NCBI GenBank assembly: GCA_020027965.1
Contig: JAHRHE010000027.1
Span: forward strand, 1 to 53,257
Reading direction: 5' to 3'
Origin: Nitrospirota bacterium
GTDB lineage: Bacteria; Nitrospirota; Nitrospiria; Nitrospirales; Nitrospiraceae
DNA length: 53,257 bases
The position numbers and the translations under genes are program-made. Every line of letters starts with the position of its first letter. Position 1 is the stretch's first letter. Shown here piece after piece: positions 36,152 to 44,677 of this stretch. The notes under the pieces are model-generated. The model did no database searches, was not told the origin of the DNA, and was given only the letters and a program-made list of their open reading frames with translations.

Positions 36152-37981
36152 TCATTCCACTGTCACGCTTTTCGCGAGATTCCGTGGCTGATCCACATCG
36201 GTGCCTCGCAGCACAGCAATGTGATAGGCCAGCAATTGCAGCGCCACCGTGAACAGGATGGGCGTCAGCAGGGCGGGCACATCGGGAATCGTGAACACCG
36301 CGTCGGCCACCTTCCCGAGATCCCGTTCCCCTTCGCTGACCAGCGCGATCACCGGGGCATTACGCGCCGTGACCTCCATGAGATTGCTGCACGTCTTCTC
36401 GTACAACCGATCGCGTGGCACCAGGACGACAACCGGAATGTTCTCGTCAATCAGCGCGATCGGGCCGTGCTTCATCTCCCCTGCCGGATACCCCTCGGCG
36501 TGGATATAGGAGATTTCCTTCAGCTTCAGCGCGCCCTCCAGCGCGATGGGATAGTTGATGCCCCGTCCCAGGTAGAGAAAGTTTCGTTTCGTATGGTACC
36601 GCTTGGCAATAGCCACGAGTTCAGCTTCTCGTTTCAAGATGTGCTCCACATGGGTGGGGAGCGACACGAACCGCTCCAGCCAGATCCGGCCGTCCACATC
36701 GTTGAGCACTCCCCGCACGCGCGCGAAATGCAGGGCCAGCAGATAGAGGGCAATGAGCTGCGCGGTGAAGGCCTTGGTTGAGGCCACCCCGATCTCTGGC
36801 CCGCAGTGGGTGTACAACACGCCGTCGGATTCCCTCGCCAGGGTGCTCCCTACCACGTTGACGATCGAGATGACGCGGGCGCCTTTGCGCTTGGCCTCCC
36901 GGGCCGCCGCGAGAGTGTCGGCTGTTTCGCCGGACTGCGAAATCGTGATGAAGAGGTCGTCCTTTTTGACCAGTGGGTCTCGGTACCGGAACTCCGACGC
37001 GACGTCCACTTGGACAGGCGTCCGGACCATCTCTTCCAGGAGATACTTCCCGACCAACCCGGCGTGCCAGGAGGTTCCGCAGGCCACGATCCAGATGCGA
37101 CCGACAGCCGTCAGTTGCTCACTGGTCAGGCCGAGGTCCGGCAGGTCCGCTTGGCCAGTCTCAAACGCGTAGCGGCCGCGCATGGTATCCAGAATCGTTT
37201 GCGGCTGCTCGTGGATCTCCTTCAGCATGAAATGCGGATAGCCGCTCTTCTCCGCCGCGACCTCATCCCAGGTGATCCGCGTGGTCGGACGTGCCACCCG
37301 GTGTCCCCCGGCATCCGTGATGTGGGCTTCGGATCTCGTGACCACAGCCACATCACCGTCCTCAAGGTAGATCACATCCCGCGTATGGGAGAGCATCGCC
37401 AGCACGTCCGAGGCTACCCATGCCGAGTCGGCGGTCTGGCCGATGACCAACGGACAGCCCGAGCGCGCCGCGACCAGTGTGTCCGGCTCGCCCTCGTCGA
37501 TGGCCGCGATCGCATAACTGCCCCGGATCTCCTGGGTTGCCGTGCGGACACCCTCGGCCAGACTCCGCCCCCGCTTCATGTGGTGCGCAATCAAGTGCGC
37601 GACGACCTCCGTGTCGGTCTCCGATTCGAAGCGATAGCCGGCCTTCTCAAGCTGGTGTTTGAGCGGAAGATAGTTCTCGATGATGCCGTTGTGCACCAGC
37701 ACGCAACCTTCGGAGCGATGCGGGTGCGCATTCTCTTCAGAGGGCTTCCCATGGGTGGCCCATCGAGTATGGCCGAGCCCCAGGGTGCCGTGGAGGCCCT
37801 GTCCGCTCAGTAGGTTCGTGAGATTAGCCAGCTTCCCCACGCTCCGGCGTACCTCGATCTTGGCGCCCTGCAGGATGGCGATGCCCGCCGAGTCATAGCC
37901 CCGGTATTCCAGACGGCGCAACCCTTCCAAGAGGAGTGGGACCGCGTCCTGCTTGCCAACGTACCCGACAATCCCGCACAT
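36152..37981 (-). CDS. glmS: Glutamine-fructose-6-phosphate aminotransferase
   Basis: 609 residues, standard. Makes glucosamine-6-phosphate for peptidoglycan and LPS. The N-terminal Ntn glutaminase begins with Cys2 (MCGIVGYVG) and has GHTRWATHGKPSEENAHPH. Two SIS isomerase domains follow (VACGTSWHAGLVGKYLLEEM; ISQSGETADTLAAAREAKRKGARVISIVNVVGS; YLGRGINYPIALEGALKLKEISYIHAEGYPAGEMKHGPIALI). It ends PRNLAKSVTVE, the universal C-terminus. It starts three bases after the glmU stop, and GlmU uses a later product of the same pathway. Confidence 0.98.
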   Translation of the reverse strand: MCGIVGYVGKQDAVPLLLEGLRRLEYRGYDSAGIAILQGAKIEVRRSVGKLANLTNLLSGQGLHGTLGLGHTRWATHGKPSEENAHPHRSEGCVLVHNGIIENYLPLKHQLEKAGYRFESETDTEVVAHLIAHHMKRGRSLAEGVRTATQEIRGSYAIAAIDEGEPDTLVAARSGCPLVIGQTADSAWVASDVLAMLSHTRDVIYLEDGDVAVVTRSEAHITDAGGHRVARPTTRITWDEVAAEKSGYPHFMLKEIHEQPQTILDTMRGRYAFETGQADLPDLGLTSEQLTAVGRIWIVACGTSWHAGLVGKYLLEEMVRTPVQVDVASEFRYRDPLVKKDDLFITISQSGETADTLAAAREAKRKGARVISIVNVVGSTLARESDGVLYTHCGPEIGVASTKAFTAQLIALYLLALHFARVRGVLNDVDGRIWLERFVSLPTHVEHILKREAELVAIAKRYHTKRNFLYLGRGINYPIALEGALKLKEISYIHAEGYPAGEMKHGPIALIDENIPVVVLVPRDRLYEKTCSNLMEVTARNAPVIALVSEGERDLGKVADAVFTIPDVPALLTPILFTVALQLLAYHIAVLRGTDVDQPRNLAKSVTVE

Positions 37982-37984
37982 CCG

Positions 37985-39637
37985 CTATTTTCCTTTGGTC
38001 TTCTTGCCTCTCGGACCTTTTGAGGCCGAAGGCGTCGGACTTGGACCCCGAGGTCGCGCCTCGAGCCTCGGGCCTCGAGCCCCGGGCCCGCCGCGCCGGC
38101 CAGGCAACGCCCGACGACGAGCGGCCCAGCCGGGGCGATTGACCTGCGAGGTCCTGGCAATCGCCAGCGCATCGGCAGGCACATCCTGTGTCAGCGTGGT
38201 CCCCGCCGCAATGACCGCCCCTCGGCCCACTGTGACCGGCGCAATCAGTTGCGTGTCACTGCCGACGAACACCTCGTCCTCGATCACCGTCTCGTACTTA
38301 CGCAGACCGTCGTAATTGCACGTGATCGTGCCGGCCCCGATGTTGACCTTCTTACCGATCCGGGCGTCCCCGAGATAACTCAGGTGGTTCGCCTTGGAGC
38401 CTTCACCCAGGTCGGCCTTTTTCATTTCCACAAAATTTCCGACCTTGGCCGCGCGGCGCACGACCGTTCCGGGCCGCAGATGGGCGAATGGTCCGACCGT
38501 ACTCTGGTCCTCAAGACGCGACTCCCTGATCACGCAACAGTCGAGCACCGTGACCCGATGGCCCAGCACACTCTCGGCAATGCGCGTCTGCGGACGAATG
38601 ACGCAGTCTTCCCCGATTCGCGTCCGTCCTTCGAGAGTCACGTTCGGGTGCAACACGGTGTCCTGTCCAATCTCCACCTCGGAGTCAATGTACGTGGTCG
38701 AAGGATCGTGGATGGTGATCCCCGCCTGCATCCAGCGGTCGCAGATCTGCCGCCGCACCGCCTGCTCCACCTCCGCCAACTGCTGACGCGTGTTGATGCC
38801 CAACCCTTCGCCGGGGTCCCGCAGGGTCATCGCCGAGACTCGGAGTCCTCGCTCCACAGCCAGTCCTACGATATCGGTCAGGTAATATTCCCTTTGCACG
38901 TTCTGTGGCTGAAGTTTCTGGAGCGCCTCGGACAAGAACGCTCCTTCCACGACATAGGTCCCGACGTTGACCTCGCGGAGACGCGACTCGTTATCGCTCG
39001 CGTCGCGGTCTTCGACAATCCGGCGGACGGGACCCTCGGACCGGTCATTCCGATCGTCTGTTTTCTCGCGCACAACGCGGCCGTAGCCAGTCGGATCGTC
39101 CAGGACGGCCGTCAGGATGGTGACCGCCGCCTTGTCGGTCTCGTGCTGCCGCACGAGCTCACGCAAGGTGGACTCCTTCAGCAAGGGGGTGTCGCCGTTC
39201 AGGATGACATAGGCGGAAGCCGACCTGCCCTGCGCGCGCTGGAATGCGGCGAGCGCCTGCATGACTGCATGGCCTGTCCCAAGCTGCTGTGCCTGCTCGA
39301 CGATCAGTGGGGACCACGTGCGGCCCTCGAGAGGGCCCGTGCTTGAGGCAGCGTTCGGACCGTCCGGGCAGCCGCTTACGAGGCCAGGGCTTCTCCCGGG
39401 CGCATCGAGAAGCAGCTTGACCCCATCTCCCTGATACCCCACCACCACGGCGACGCCCTCGCCTGCAACACGTTCGGCCAGCTCCACTGCGTACAGAATC
39501 ATCGGACGGCCTGCAACAGGATGCAGCACCTTGGCCAGCTTGGACCGCATCCGCTTGCCCCGCCCGGCTCCCATGACAATGGCACGGAGACCCCTCACGG
39601 AAGATTGAGTGATTTCTGGATTTGTTGATTGCTTCAT
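37985..39637 (-). CDS. glmU: Bifunctional UDP-GlcNAc synthase GlmU with extra C-terminal tail
   Basis: About 550 residues, longer than the usual ~455. Acetylates glucosamine-1-P and couples it to UTP. The N-terminal uridyltransferase has LRAIVMGAGRGKRMRSKLAKVLHPVAGRPM; the C-terminal hexapeptide beta-helix has GRTRIGEDCVIRPQTRIAESVLGHRVTVLDCCVIRES and the acetyltransferase loop KKADLGEGSKANHLSYLGDARIGKKVNIGAGTITCNYDG. Extra parts: an insertion of about 40 residues before QAQQLGTGHAVMQA, and a basic, Pro/Gly/Arg-rich tail after ARTSQVNRPGWAA. The start is uncertain: ATG 39637 lies inside a repeat palindrome, a GTG at 39598 begins just before the family start, and a TTG lies at 39655. Confidence 0.92.
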   Translation of the reverse strand: MKQSTNPEITQSSVRGLRAIVMGAGRGKRMRSKLAKVLHPVAGRPMILYAVELAERVAGEGVAVVVGYQGDGVKLLLDAPGRSPGLVSGCPDGPNAASSTGPLEGRTWSPLIVEQAQQLGTGHAVMQALAAFQRAQGRSASAYVILNGDTPLLKESTLRELVRQHETDKAAVTILTAVLDDPTGYGRVVREKTDDRNDRSEGPVRRIVEDRDASDNESRLREVNVGTYVVEGAFLSEALQKLQPQNVQREYYLTDIVGLAVERGLRVSAMTLRDPGEGLGINTRQQLAEVEQAVRRQICDRWMQAGITIHDPSTTYIDSEVEIGQDTVLHPNVTLEGRTRIGEDCVIRPQTRIAESVLGHRVTVLDCCVIRESRLEDQSTVGPFAHLRPGTVVRRAAKVGNFVEMKKADLGEGSKANHLSYLGDARIGKKVNIGAGTITCNYDGLRKYETVIEDEVFVGSDTQLIAPVTVGRGAVIAAGTTLTQDVPADALAIARTSQVNRPGWAARRRALPGRRGGPGARGPRLEARPRGPSPTPSASKGPRGKKTKGK

Positions 39638-39686
39638 TGAAATGACAAAAATCAATAGATTGCCAGATCACCAAATCACAAAATTC
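39603..39686. repeat. Low-complexity palindrome (unit GATTTGTT/GATTGAGT)
   Basis: Left arm 39603-39639 (GATTGAGTGATTTCTGGATT...) and right arm 39653-39686 (CAATAGATTGCCAGATCACC...) are near reverse complements. The right arm touches the DUF502 stop at 39687; the left arm provides the possible N-terminal codons of glmU. Same family as 11902-11987 and 42325-42390. Confidence 0.85.
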
Positions 39687-40358
39687 TTATACGATCGGCA
39701 CCTCCACCTTCGGACCAGGCACGTTGGTCCGTGAGGGAGTGGCACCGGCCGAGTGCATTCGCTGCGGCGAACACAGGCCGCCCGACACGATTAACTTCAT
39801 GGCCTCTTCCACGCTAATATCCAACGCGATCACTTCTTTCTCCGGGACGAGCAGGAAGTACCCGGACGTGGGATTTGGCGAGGTCGGCACATAGACGTTG
39901 AGCAGCGGCTCCGGCGAGATCTCCTGGATCTCCGCATGCGTGACACCAGTGACAAACGCGAAACAGTAGTGTCCGTTCTTCGGGAACTGGATCAACACCA
40001 CGCGGTTGTATTTGTCCCGTTCCTTGAACGAAAGGATGTCCATCATGGACTTGAGTGTGGCGTAAATGCCCCGGACCACGGGGACCCGGTGCAGAAACTC
40101 CTCCCAGAGCTTCACGATCTGACCGCCGATAAAGTTGGTGGCGAGCATGCCGGTCGTGAGAATCAGGACGAAGAGCGTCAGGATCCCGAGGCCTGGGACG
40201 TAGTACTCCTTGATCACCACCTTGGCCAGCATGTTGCCCAAAATGCCATCCACCGTGAGGAAGAGCGTCTTGAGGATCAGGACGGTCCCCCAGATCGGGG
40301 TGATGACCAACAACCCGGTTAGGAAGTATCGTCTGAGAGAAGCCCTGAGTGTTTTCAC
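39687..40358 (-). CDS. DUF502 membrane protein
   Basis: 223 residues. Two TM helices (YFLTGLLVITPIWGTVLILKTLFL; VPGLGILTLFVLILTTGMLATNFIG) are followed by a soluble part with the DUF502 motifs VPVVRGIYATLKSMMDIL, RVVLIQFPKNGHYCFAFVTG, VYVPTSPNPTSGYFLLVPEKEVIALDISVEEAMKLIVSGG. It starts with GTG, seven bases after GAGGT. Divergent from tmk. The role of this widespread family is not firmly known. Confidence 0.9.
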   Translation of the reverse strand: MKTLRASLRRYFLTGLLVITPIWGTVLILKTLFLTVDGILGNMLAKVVIKEYYVPGLGILTLFVLILTTGMLATNFIGGQIVKLWEEFLHRVPVVRGIYATLKSMMDILSFKERDKYNRVVLIQFPKNGHYCFAFVTGVTHAEIQEISPEPLLNVYVPTSPNPTSGYFLLVPEKEVIALDISVEEAMKLIVSGGLCSPQRMHSAGATPSRTNVPGPKVEVPIV

Positions 40359-40415
40359 GATGCCGACCTCAACCTGTCATGATACAAACTTTACAAGGGT
40401 GCCGCAACCATTTAA

Positions 40416-40444
40416 TTGCCATTTTCAAGCACTTGGACTAGGAT
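40416..40444 (+). promoter_or_regulatory. Probable sigma70 promoter of tmk
   Basis: TTGCCA (40416-40421) and TAGGAT (40439-40444) are 17 bases apart, predicting a start near 40451 and a 30-base leader to the tmk ATG. It lies in the divergent DUF502-tmk region and probably drives the plus-strand tmk-holB series. Confidence 0.6.
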
Positions 40445-40480
40445 GGCCCCATTTCATTCAGGCGCATTCAGGGGTGCACT

Positions 40481-41170
40481 ATGCCGGCCGGCGGAGGGCG
40501 CCATCGAGGCATCCTGATCACCTTCGAAGGCATCGAGGGCAGCGGCAAGTCGACTCAGTGCGCCCGGCTCGCCAAGCGACTCCGAGAGGAGGGACATCGG
40601 GTCGTGGAAACCCGCGAGCCAGGGGGAACCCCCTTTGCCGAGCGCATACGACGGCTTCTGCTGGACTACCCGACTCCGGGGGCGTCAGCGGAACCGATCG
40701 AACCGGAGTGCGAGGCCTACCTGATCCTGGCCTGCCGGAGCCAGCATGTCGCCCGGACCATCCAGCCCGCTCTTCGAGAAGGGTCTGTGGTCCTGTGCGA
40801 TCGGTTTTCAGACTCGACACTCGCTTACCAAGGCTATGCTCGAGGGCTGGGCCTGCAGGTCCTTCACCGGTTGAACCGGTTCACCACCCGCGGCCTCACG
40901 CCGGACCTGACGCTGCTCCTCGATGTCCCGGTGACCATCGGGCTGGCGCGGCGCCGGCACCCGGAGAGGGTCCAGAATCGGCTGGATCGCGAGGCTCGGC
41001 GCTTCCATGAGCGCGTGCGCCGAGGTTTTCTCGACCTGGCCGAACGGCATCCTCGGCGGATCAAAGTCCTCGACGGAACACGGGATCCGGACTCCATCGC
41101 CGCCGAGGTCGACATGCTGGTTAGGCGGTTTCTCGAGAAGCGTCACAAGTTGAAAGTCAGAAAGTCTTAA
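40481..41170 (+). CDS. tmk: Thymidylate kinase
   Basis: 229 residues, slightly long. Phosphorylates dTMP to dTDP. P-loop FEGIEGSGKST (about 15-25), TREPGGTPFAERIR, the DR motif VVLCDRFSDSTLAYQGYARGL and the LID region GLARRRHPERVQNRLDREARRFHERVRRGF are present; Arg in the LID suggests a type differing from the P-loop-Arg class. The last residues (KRHKLKVRKS) are read from the left arm of a repeat palindrome and are not family sequence. Followed by holB, a common pairing. Confidence 0.96.
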   Translation: MPAGGGRHRGILITFEGIEGSGKSTQCARLAKRLREEGHRVVETREPGGTPFAERIRRLLLDYPTPGASAEPIEPECEAYLILACRSQHVARTIQPALREGSVVLCDRFSDSTLAYQGYARGLGLQVLHRLNRFTTRGLTPDLTLLLDVPVTIGLARRRHPERVQNRLDREARRFHERVRRGFLDLAERHPRRIKVLDGTRDPDSIAAEVDMLVRRFLEKRHKLKVRKS

Positions 41171-41210
41171 CGTCTCAGACTTGACGACTTGACTACTTGA
41201 AGACGTGACG
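41144..41210. repeat. Low-complexity palindrome (unit AAGTCAG/GACTTGA) across the tmk stop
   Basis: Left arm 41144-41174 (CACAAGTTGAAAGTCAGAAAG...) includes the tmk 3' codons and stop. Right arm 41178-41210 (GACTTGACGACTTGACTACTTG-like units) is its approximate complement. The loop is only a few bases. Confidence 0.7.
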
Positions 41211-41228
41211 ACGGCTTTTCGTAACATC

Positions 41229-42260
41229 ATGCCATTGACCGATATCATCGGCCACGAACGACCGAAAGCCATCTTGAAGGCGGCGATACGGCACGACCGC
41301 GTCGCCCATGCCTACCTATTTCATGGAGACCCGGCGATCGGCAAACGCTTGACGGCCATCTGGTTCGCCCAAGCCCTCAACTGCGACGCCCCCGTTGCCC
41401 CTGAGGGGTCCTCTGGATCGCCGGAACCTGATACCTGTGGAATCTGCCGCTCGTGCCGAGACATCGAATCGCTCACCCATCCCGACTTCATGCTGGTGGA
41501 ACCCGAGCGGGAGGCTGCGAATCTACAGATCAAAATCGAGCAGGTCCGCGAGATTGAACAGCGGATGATCTACCGGCCGCTGATCGGCCAGCGGAAGGTG
41601 TGTCTCATCGACGAGGCGGACCGGCTGACCCTGGGCGCCTCCAACGCGTTGCTCAAGACTCTGGAGGAGCCGCCGGACCACAGCCTGTTCCTGCTGGTCA
41701 CCAGCCGGCCTTCGGCCTTGCCGGCCACCGTGCGATCCCGGTGCCAGACCTTGCGATTCGCCCCGCCGGCCCGCGCGAGGGTGGAGGCGGCGCTCATCGC
41801 GACACGCGAGATGCCGCCGGCCGAGGCCCGGTTCCTGGCCGTGTTCACCGAGGCCCGGATCGGCGAAGCCCTGACCACGGACCCCCAAGCCCTGCGCACA
41901 CAGCAGGCCGAATTCGGCGCCCTGGTGGCTCCAGCGGCGCTTCGCTCGGTGACAGGTGTGCTCAGCGCGGCCGAAGCACTTCACCGGGCTGAGCGCGCCC
42001 CTGAAGCGCTGGAATGGATCTTCCGGTGGGTGCGAGATATCGTGCTGCTCCGGCTGGGAGCGGACCCTGAACTGTTGCTGTACAACGACCGCCTACCCGC
42101 GCTGCGCGAGCCCGCAGAAACAATGTCCCTCGAGATGCTCCTTACGCTCCTCGAGGATCTCGACGCGTTCGCGCGGGCTGGTTCCCGAAACCTGAATCCC
42201 CAGTTGGTCCTGGAGTCGGTCCTCCTGCGCCTGCGGGACGCGGCCTGTGCGGCAGCCTAG
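41229..42260 (+). CDS. holB: DNA polymerase III subunit delta' (clamp loader)
   Basis: 343 residues. Part of the clamp loader that opens the beta clamp. It begins MPLTDIIGHERPKAILKAAIRHDRVAHAYLFHGDPAIGKRLTAIWFAQALNCD, where the P-loop is degenerate (GDPAIGKR), as usual for delta'. The zinc module has CDAP...CGICRSC with a 14-residue insertion before the second Cys. Sensor segments KVCLIDEADRLTLGASNALLKTLEEPPDHSLFLLVTSRPSALPATVRSRCQTLRF are complete, with the SRC arginine finger. ATG 41229 is preferred over GTG 41205; neither has a clear ribosome site. Confidence 0.93.
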   Translation: MPLTDIIGHERPKAILKAAIRHDRVAHAYLFHGDPAIGKRLTAIWFAQALNCDAPVAPEGSSGSPEPDTCGICRSCRDIESLTHPDFMLVEPEREAANLQIKIEQVREIEQRMIYRPLIGQRKVCLIDEADRLTLGASNALLKTLEEPPDHSLFLLVTSRPSALPATVRSRCQTLRFAPPARARVEAALIATREMPPAEARFLAVFTEARIGEALTTDPQALRTQQAEFGALVAPAALRSVTGVLSAAEALHRAERAPEALEWIFRWVRDIVLLRLGADPELLLYNDRLPALREPAETMSLEMLLTLLEDLDAFARAGSRNLNPQLVLESVLLRLRDAACAAA

Positions 42261-42287
42261 AGCTGCGCGGCATCACCTAGGACTGAG

Positions 42288-42420
42288 GTCCCAGGACTGA
42301 GGACTGAGAGCTGAGGAAAGTGGGATTTGGAGATCTTCGATTTCTTGATTGTCAGAAATCTCCAGATCACCAAATCACCAGATCAGAATTACTCTCGCCT
42401 GGTCCTCAGCACCCAGTACT
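42288..42420. repeat. Nested low-complexity palindromes upstream of metG
   Basis: Outer left arm 42288-42314 is made of AGGACTGAG/GAGCTGAGG units, and outer right arm 42399-42420 (CTGGTCCTCAGCACCCAGT) complements it. Inside lies a second palindrome: left 42324-42362 (GATTTGGAGATCTTCGATTT...), right 42362-42390 (CCAGATCACCAAATCACC...). Two different unit families are therefore nested around the same centre. Confidence 0.8.
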
Positions 42421-42434
42421 AATCTTGCCCCGCG

Positions 42435-42634
42435 CCTGTCCTGAGCCCCGTCGAAGGGCCTGTCCTGAGCCCCGTGATTCGACAAGCTCACCACCCCGAG
42501 CTCTGTCGAGGGGTCGAAGGACCTGTCCTGAGCCCCGTGGTTCGGCAGGCTCACCACCCGACTCGACCGAGCTCGTCGCGGACCGAGCTCTGTCGAGGGG
42601 TCGAAGGACCTGTCCTGAGCCTCGTCGAAGGACC
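42435..42634 (+). repeat. Array of a dispersed repeat (core CCTGTCCTGAGCC)
   Basis: Four copies of CCTGTCCTGAGCCYCGT begin at 42435, 42459, 42522 and 42609, separated by segments with GGGTCGAAGGA, TTCGACAAGCTCACCACC-like and GAGCTCTGTCGAGG sequence. The translation is the well-known spurious type (SFDPSTELG, LSNHGAQDRPFDGAQDR). An inverted copy is inserted in the helicase fragment at 18690-18780. The array ends about 65 bases before the metG ATG. Confidence 0.85.
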
Positions 42635-42680
42635 TCACGGCGGCCCGTTTGTATTGGCCGCTGGCATCGGAGCCACCCAA

Positions 42681-42691
42681 CCTGCTATCTT
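42681..42691 (+). promoter_or_regulatory. Extended -10 box of metG, probable leaderless start
   Basis: CCTGCTATCTT contains TGC-TATCTT. Exactly nine bases separate it from the metG ATG, as at glgC, and no Shine-Dalgarno is present. The shared CCTGCTA and spacing suggest an mRNA that begins at or next to the start codon. Confidence 0.5.
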
Positions 42692-42700
42692 TAGCGTGCC

Positions 42701-44677
42701 ATGCCGAAAAGCTTTTACATCACCACCCCGATCTACTACGTCAACGATGTCCCGCACATCGGGCATGCGTACACGACCATCGCCGCGGACGTGCTGGCAC
42801 GCTATCGTCGGCTCGCAGGTGACGAGGTCTTCTTCTTGACGGGGCTCGATGAGCACGGCCAGAAGGTGCAGCAGGCGGCCGCCAAGGCCGGCATTGATCC
42901 GCAGACACACTGCGACCGGCTCGCCCCGCAGTTTCAGGACCTCTGGAAGCGATTGAATATCTCCAACGATGACTTCGTTCGCACCACCCAGCCGCGCCAC
43001 ACGCGCGTGGTCCAGCGGGCGATGCAAGCCCTGTTCGACAAGGGTGAGATCTACCAGGCGAGCTACACGGGCTGGTACTGCACCTTCGACGAGCGATTCT
43101 GGACGGAGAAGGATCTGGAGAACGGTCTCTGTCCCGATTGCAAACGTCCCGTCGAGCAACTGAGCGAGACCAATTATTTCTTCCGGATGAGCAGGTACCA
43201 GGACTGGCTGATCCAGCACATCCAACAACACCAGGATTTTATCCTGCCGCGGTCTCGACGGAATGAGGTCCTAGGCTTCCTCCAGAAGCCGCTGGAAGAT
43301 CTGTCGATTTCGAGACCCAAGGCCAGACTTTCCTGGGGAATCGAGCTGCCTTTCGACTCGAATTACGTCACCTATGTGTGGTTCGACGCGCTGGTGAACT
43401 ACATCTCGGTCCCGGGGTATCTGTCGGACGACACGAGGTTCCGCAAGTGGTGGCCCGCCACTGTACACCTCGTCGGTAAGGATATCCTGACCACGCACGC
43501 GGTCTACTGGTCCACGATGCTGAAAGCTCTTGGACTGCCGCTTCCCAACACGATCTTTGCGCACGGATGGTGGACGGTGGAAGGCGAGAAGATGTCCAAG
43601 AGCCGCGGGAACGTGGTGGATCCCAACGTCCTGGTCCAGGAGTTCGGCGTGGATGCGTTCCGCTACTTCGCGCTCCGGGAGGTCCCCTTCGGCCAGGATG
43701 GTGACTTCTCCAGGCAGGCTCTAATCGGGCGACTCAACACCGATCTCGCCAACGATCTGGGGAATCTCTTGAGCCGGACCCTGACGATGATCGTACGCTA
43801 TGCCGGCGGGGTCATTCCGGAGCCGACCACTCGTGCAGCGCATGAGCTCGATGTGCAGCTCGAGCAGACCGCAGTGCAGGCCACGGCAGCCGTGGGGAGC
43901 TTCCTCGGAAAATTGGAGTTCAACCGCGCCTTGGAAGCCATCTGGACACTGGTCCAACTTGGCAACCAGTACATCGATAAGACCGCACCCTGGACCCTGG
44001 CCAAGCGGGCTGAGGACAAGCCGCGGCTCAATACGGTGCTGTACAATATCGCGGAAGCATTGAGATTTCTCAGCGTCAATCTATTCGCGTTCATGCCGCA
44101 GACGGCTGAAGAAATCAAACGCCAGCTTGGATTCATGGTGACTTTCTCGAAGCCGGTCCTCGGCGGCGAGTTCACGTGGGGGGGACTGATGCCTGGAACG
44201 GAGATTGCCAAGGGCAGCTCTCTGTTCCCCCGAATCGACACCACGACGAAGAGACAAGGAGACACAGGCGTGACTGACACCCAGCAACCAAGCCCTGTTC
44301 CACAGCCGGCGAGTGCTGCGTCATCAGAGCCGACGACAGCGTCGGACACGGCGCAACAGATCACCATCGAAGAGTTTCGGAAGATGCGGCTCCGAACGGC
44401 CAAGGTGCTGACTGCCGAGCGGGTGCCTAAGTCGGAAAAGCTGATCAAGGTTCGGGTGTCCCTTGGTGCAGAGGAGCTCCAGATCGTCGCGGGCATCGGC
44501 AAGAAGTATGAGCCCGAAGCGCTGATCGGGAAAACGGTGGTGGTCGTCGCGAACCTCAAGTCGGCCAAACTGATGGGAGTGGAGTCGCAGGGGATGGTGC
44601 TGGCGGCGGGGGACAAGGAAGTGTTGGGTCTGGTGACGATCCTGGAAGAGGTGGAGCCGGGCACCAAGGTGAAGTGA
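42701..44677 (+). CDS. metG: Methionyl-tRNA synthetase with C-terminal tRNA-binding domain
   Basis: 658 residues. Class I synthetase with HIGH at 19-22 (YYVNDVPHIGHAYTT) and KMSKS at 297-301 (GEKMSKSRGNVVDP). A single CPDC zinc knuckle in the connective domain (GWYCTFDERFWTEKDLENGLCPDCKR) indicates the one-knuckle type. The anticodon-binding helical domain follows (NLGNQYIDKTAPWTLAK). After a low-complexity linker of about 45 residues (DTTTKRQGDTGVTDTQQPSPVPQPASAASSEPTTASD) comes an EMAPII-like dimerising tRNA-binding domain (EEFRKMRLRTAKVLTAERVPKSEKLIKVRVSLG). The stop overlaps the next start (GTGA). Confidence 0.97.
   Translation: MPKSFYITTPIYYVNDVPHIGHAYTTIAADVLARYRRLAGDEVFFLTGLDEHGQKVQQAAAKAGIDPQTHCDRLAPQFQDLWKRLNISNDDFVRTTQPRHTRVVQRAMQALFDKGEIYQASYTGWYCTFDERFWTEKDLENGLCPDCKRPVEQLSETNYFFRMSRYQDWLIQHIQQHQDFILPRSRRNEVLGFLQKPLEDLSISRPKARLSWGIELPFDSNYVTYVWFDALVNYISVPGYLSDDTRFRKWWPATVHLVGKDILTTHAVYWSTMLKALGLPLPNTIFAHGWWTVEGEKMSKSRGNVVDPNVLVQEFGVDAFRYFALREVPFGQDGDFSRQALIGRLNTDLANDLGNLLSRTLTMIVRYAGGVIPEPTTRAAHELDVQLEQTAVQATAAVGSFLGKLEFNRALEAIWTLVQLGNQYIDKTAPWTLAKRAEDKPRLNTVLYNIAEALRFLSVNLFAFMPQTAEEIKRQLGFMVTFSKPVLGGEFTWGGLMPGTEIAKGSSLFPRIDTTTKRQGDTGVTDTQQPSPVPQPASAASSEPTTASDTAQQITIEEFRKMRLRTAKVLTAERVPKSEKLIKVRVSLGAEELQIVAGIGKKYEPEALIGKTVVVVANLKSAKLMGVESQGMVLAAGDKEVLGLVTILEEVEPGTKVK

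Noticed and set aside
36806-37813. 335-codon open frame opposite glmS
   Set aside because: Antisense to a highly conserved enzyme, no ribosome site, no recognisable domain.
42375-42680. Minus-strand frame of 101 codons before metG
   Set aside because: It is the CCTGTCCTGAGCC repeat translated (SFDPSTELG, GAQDRPFDGAQDR), a known type of spurious protein.
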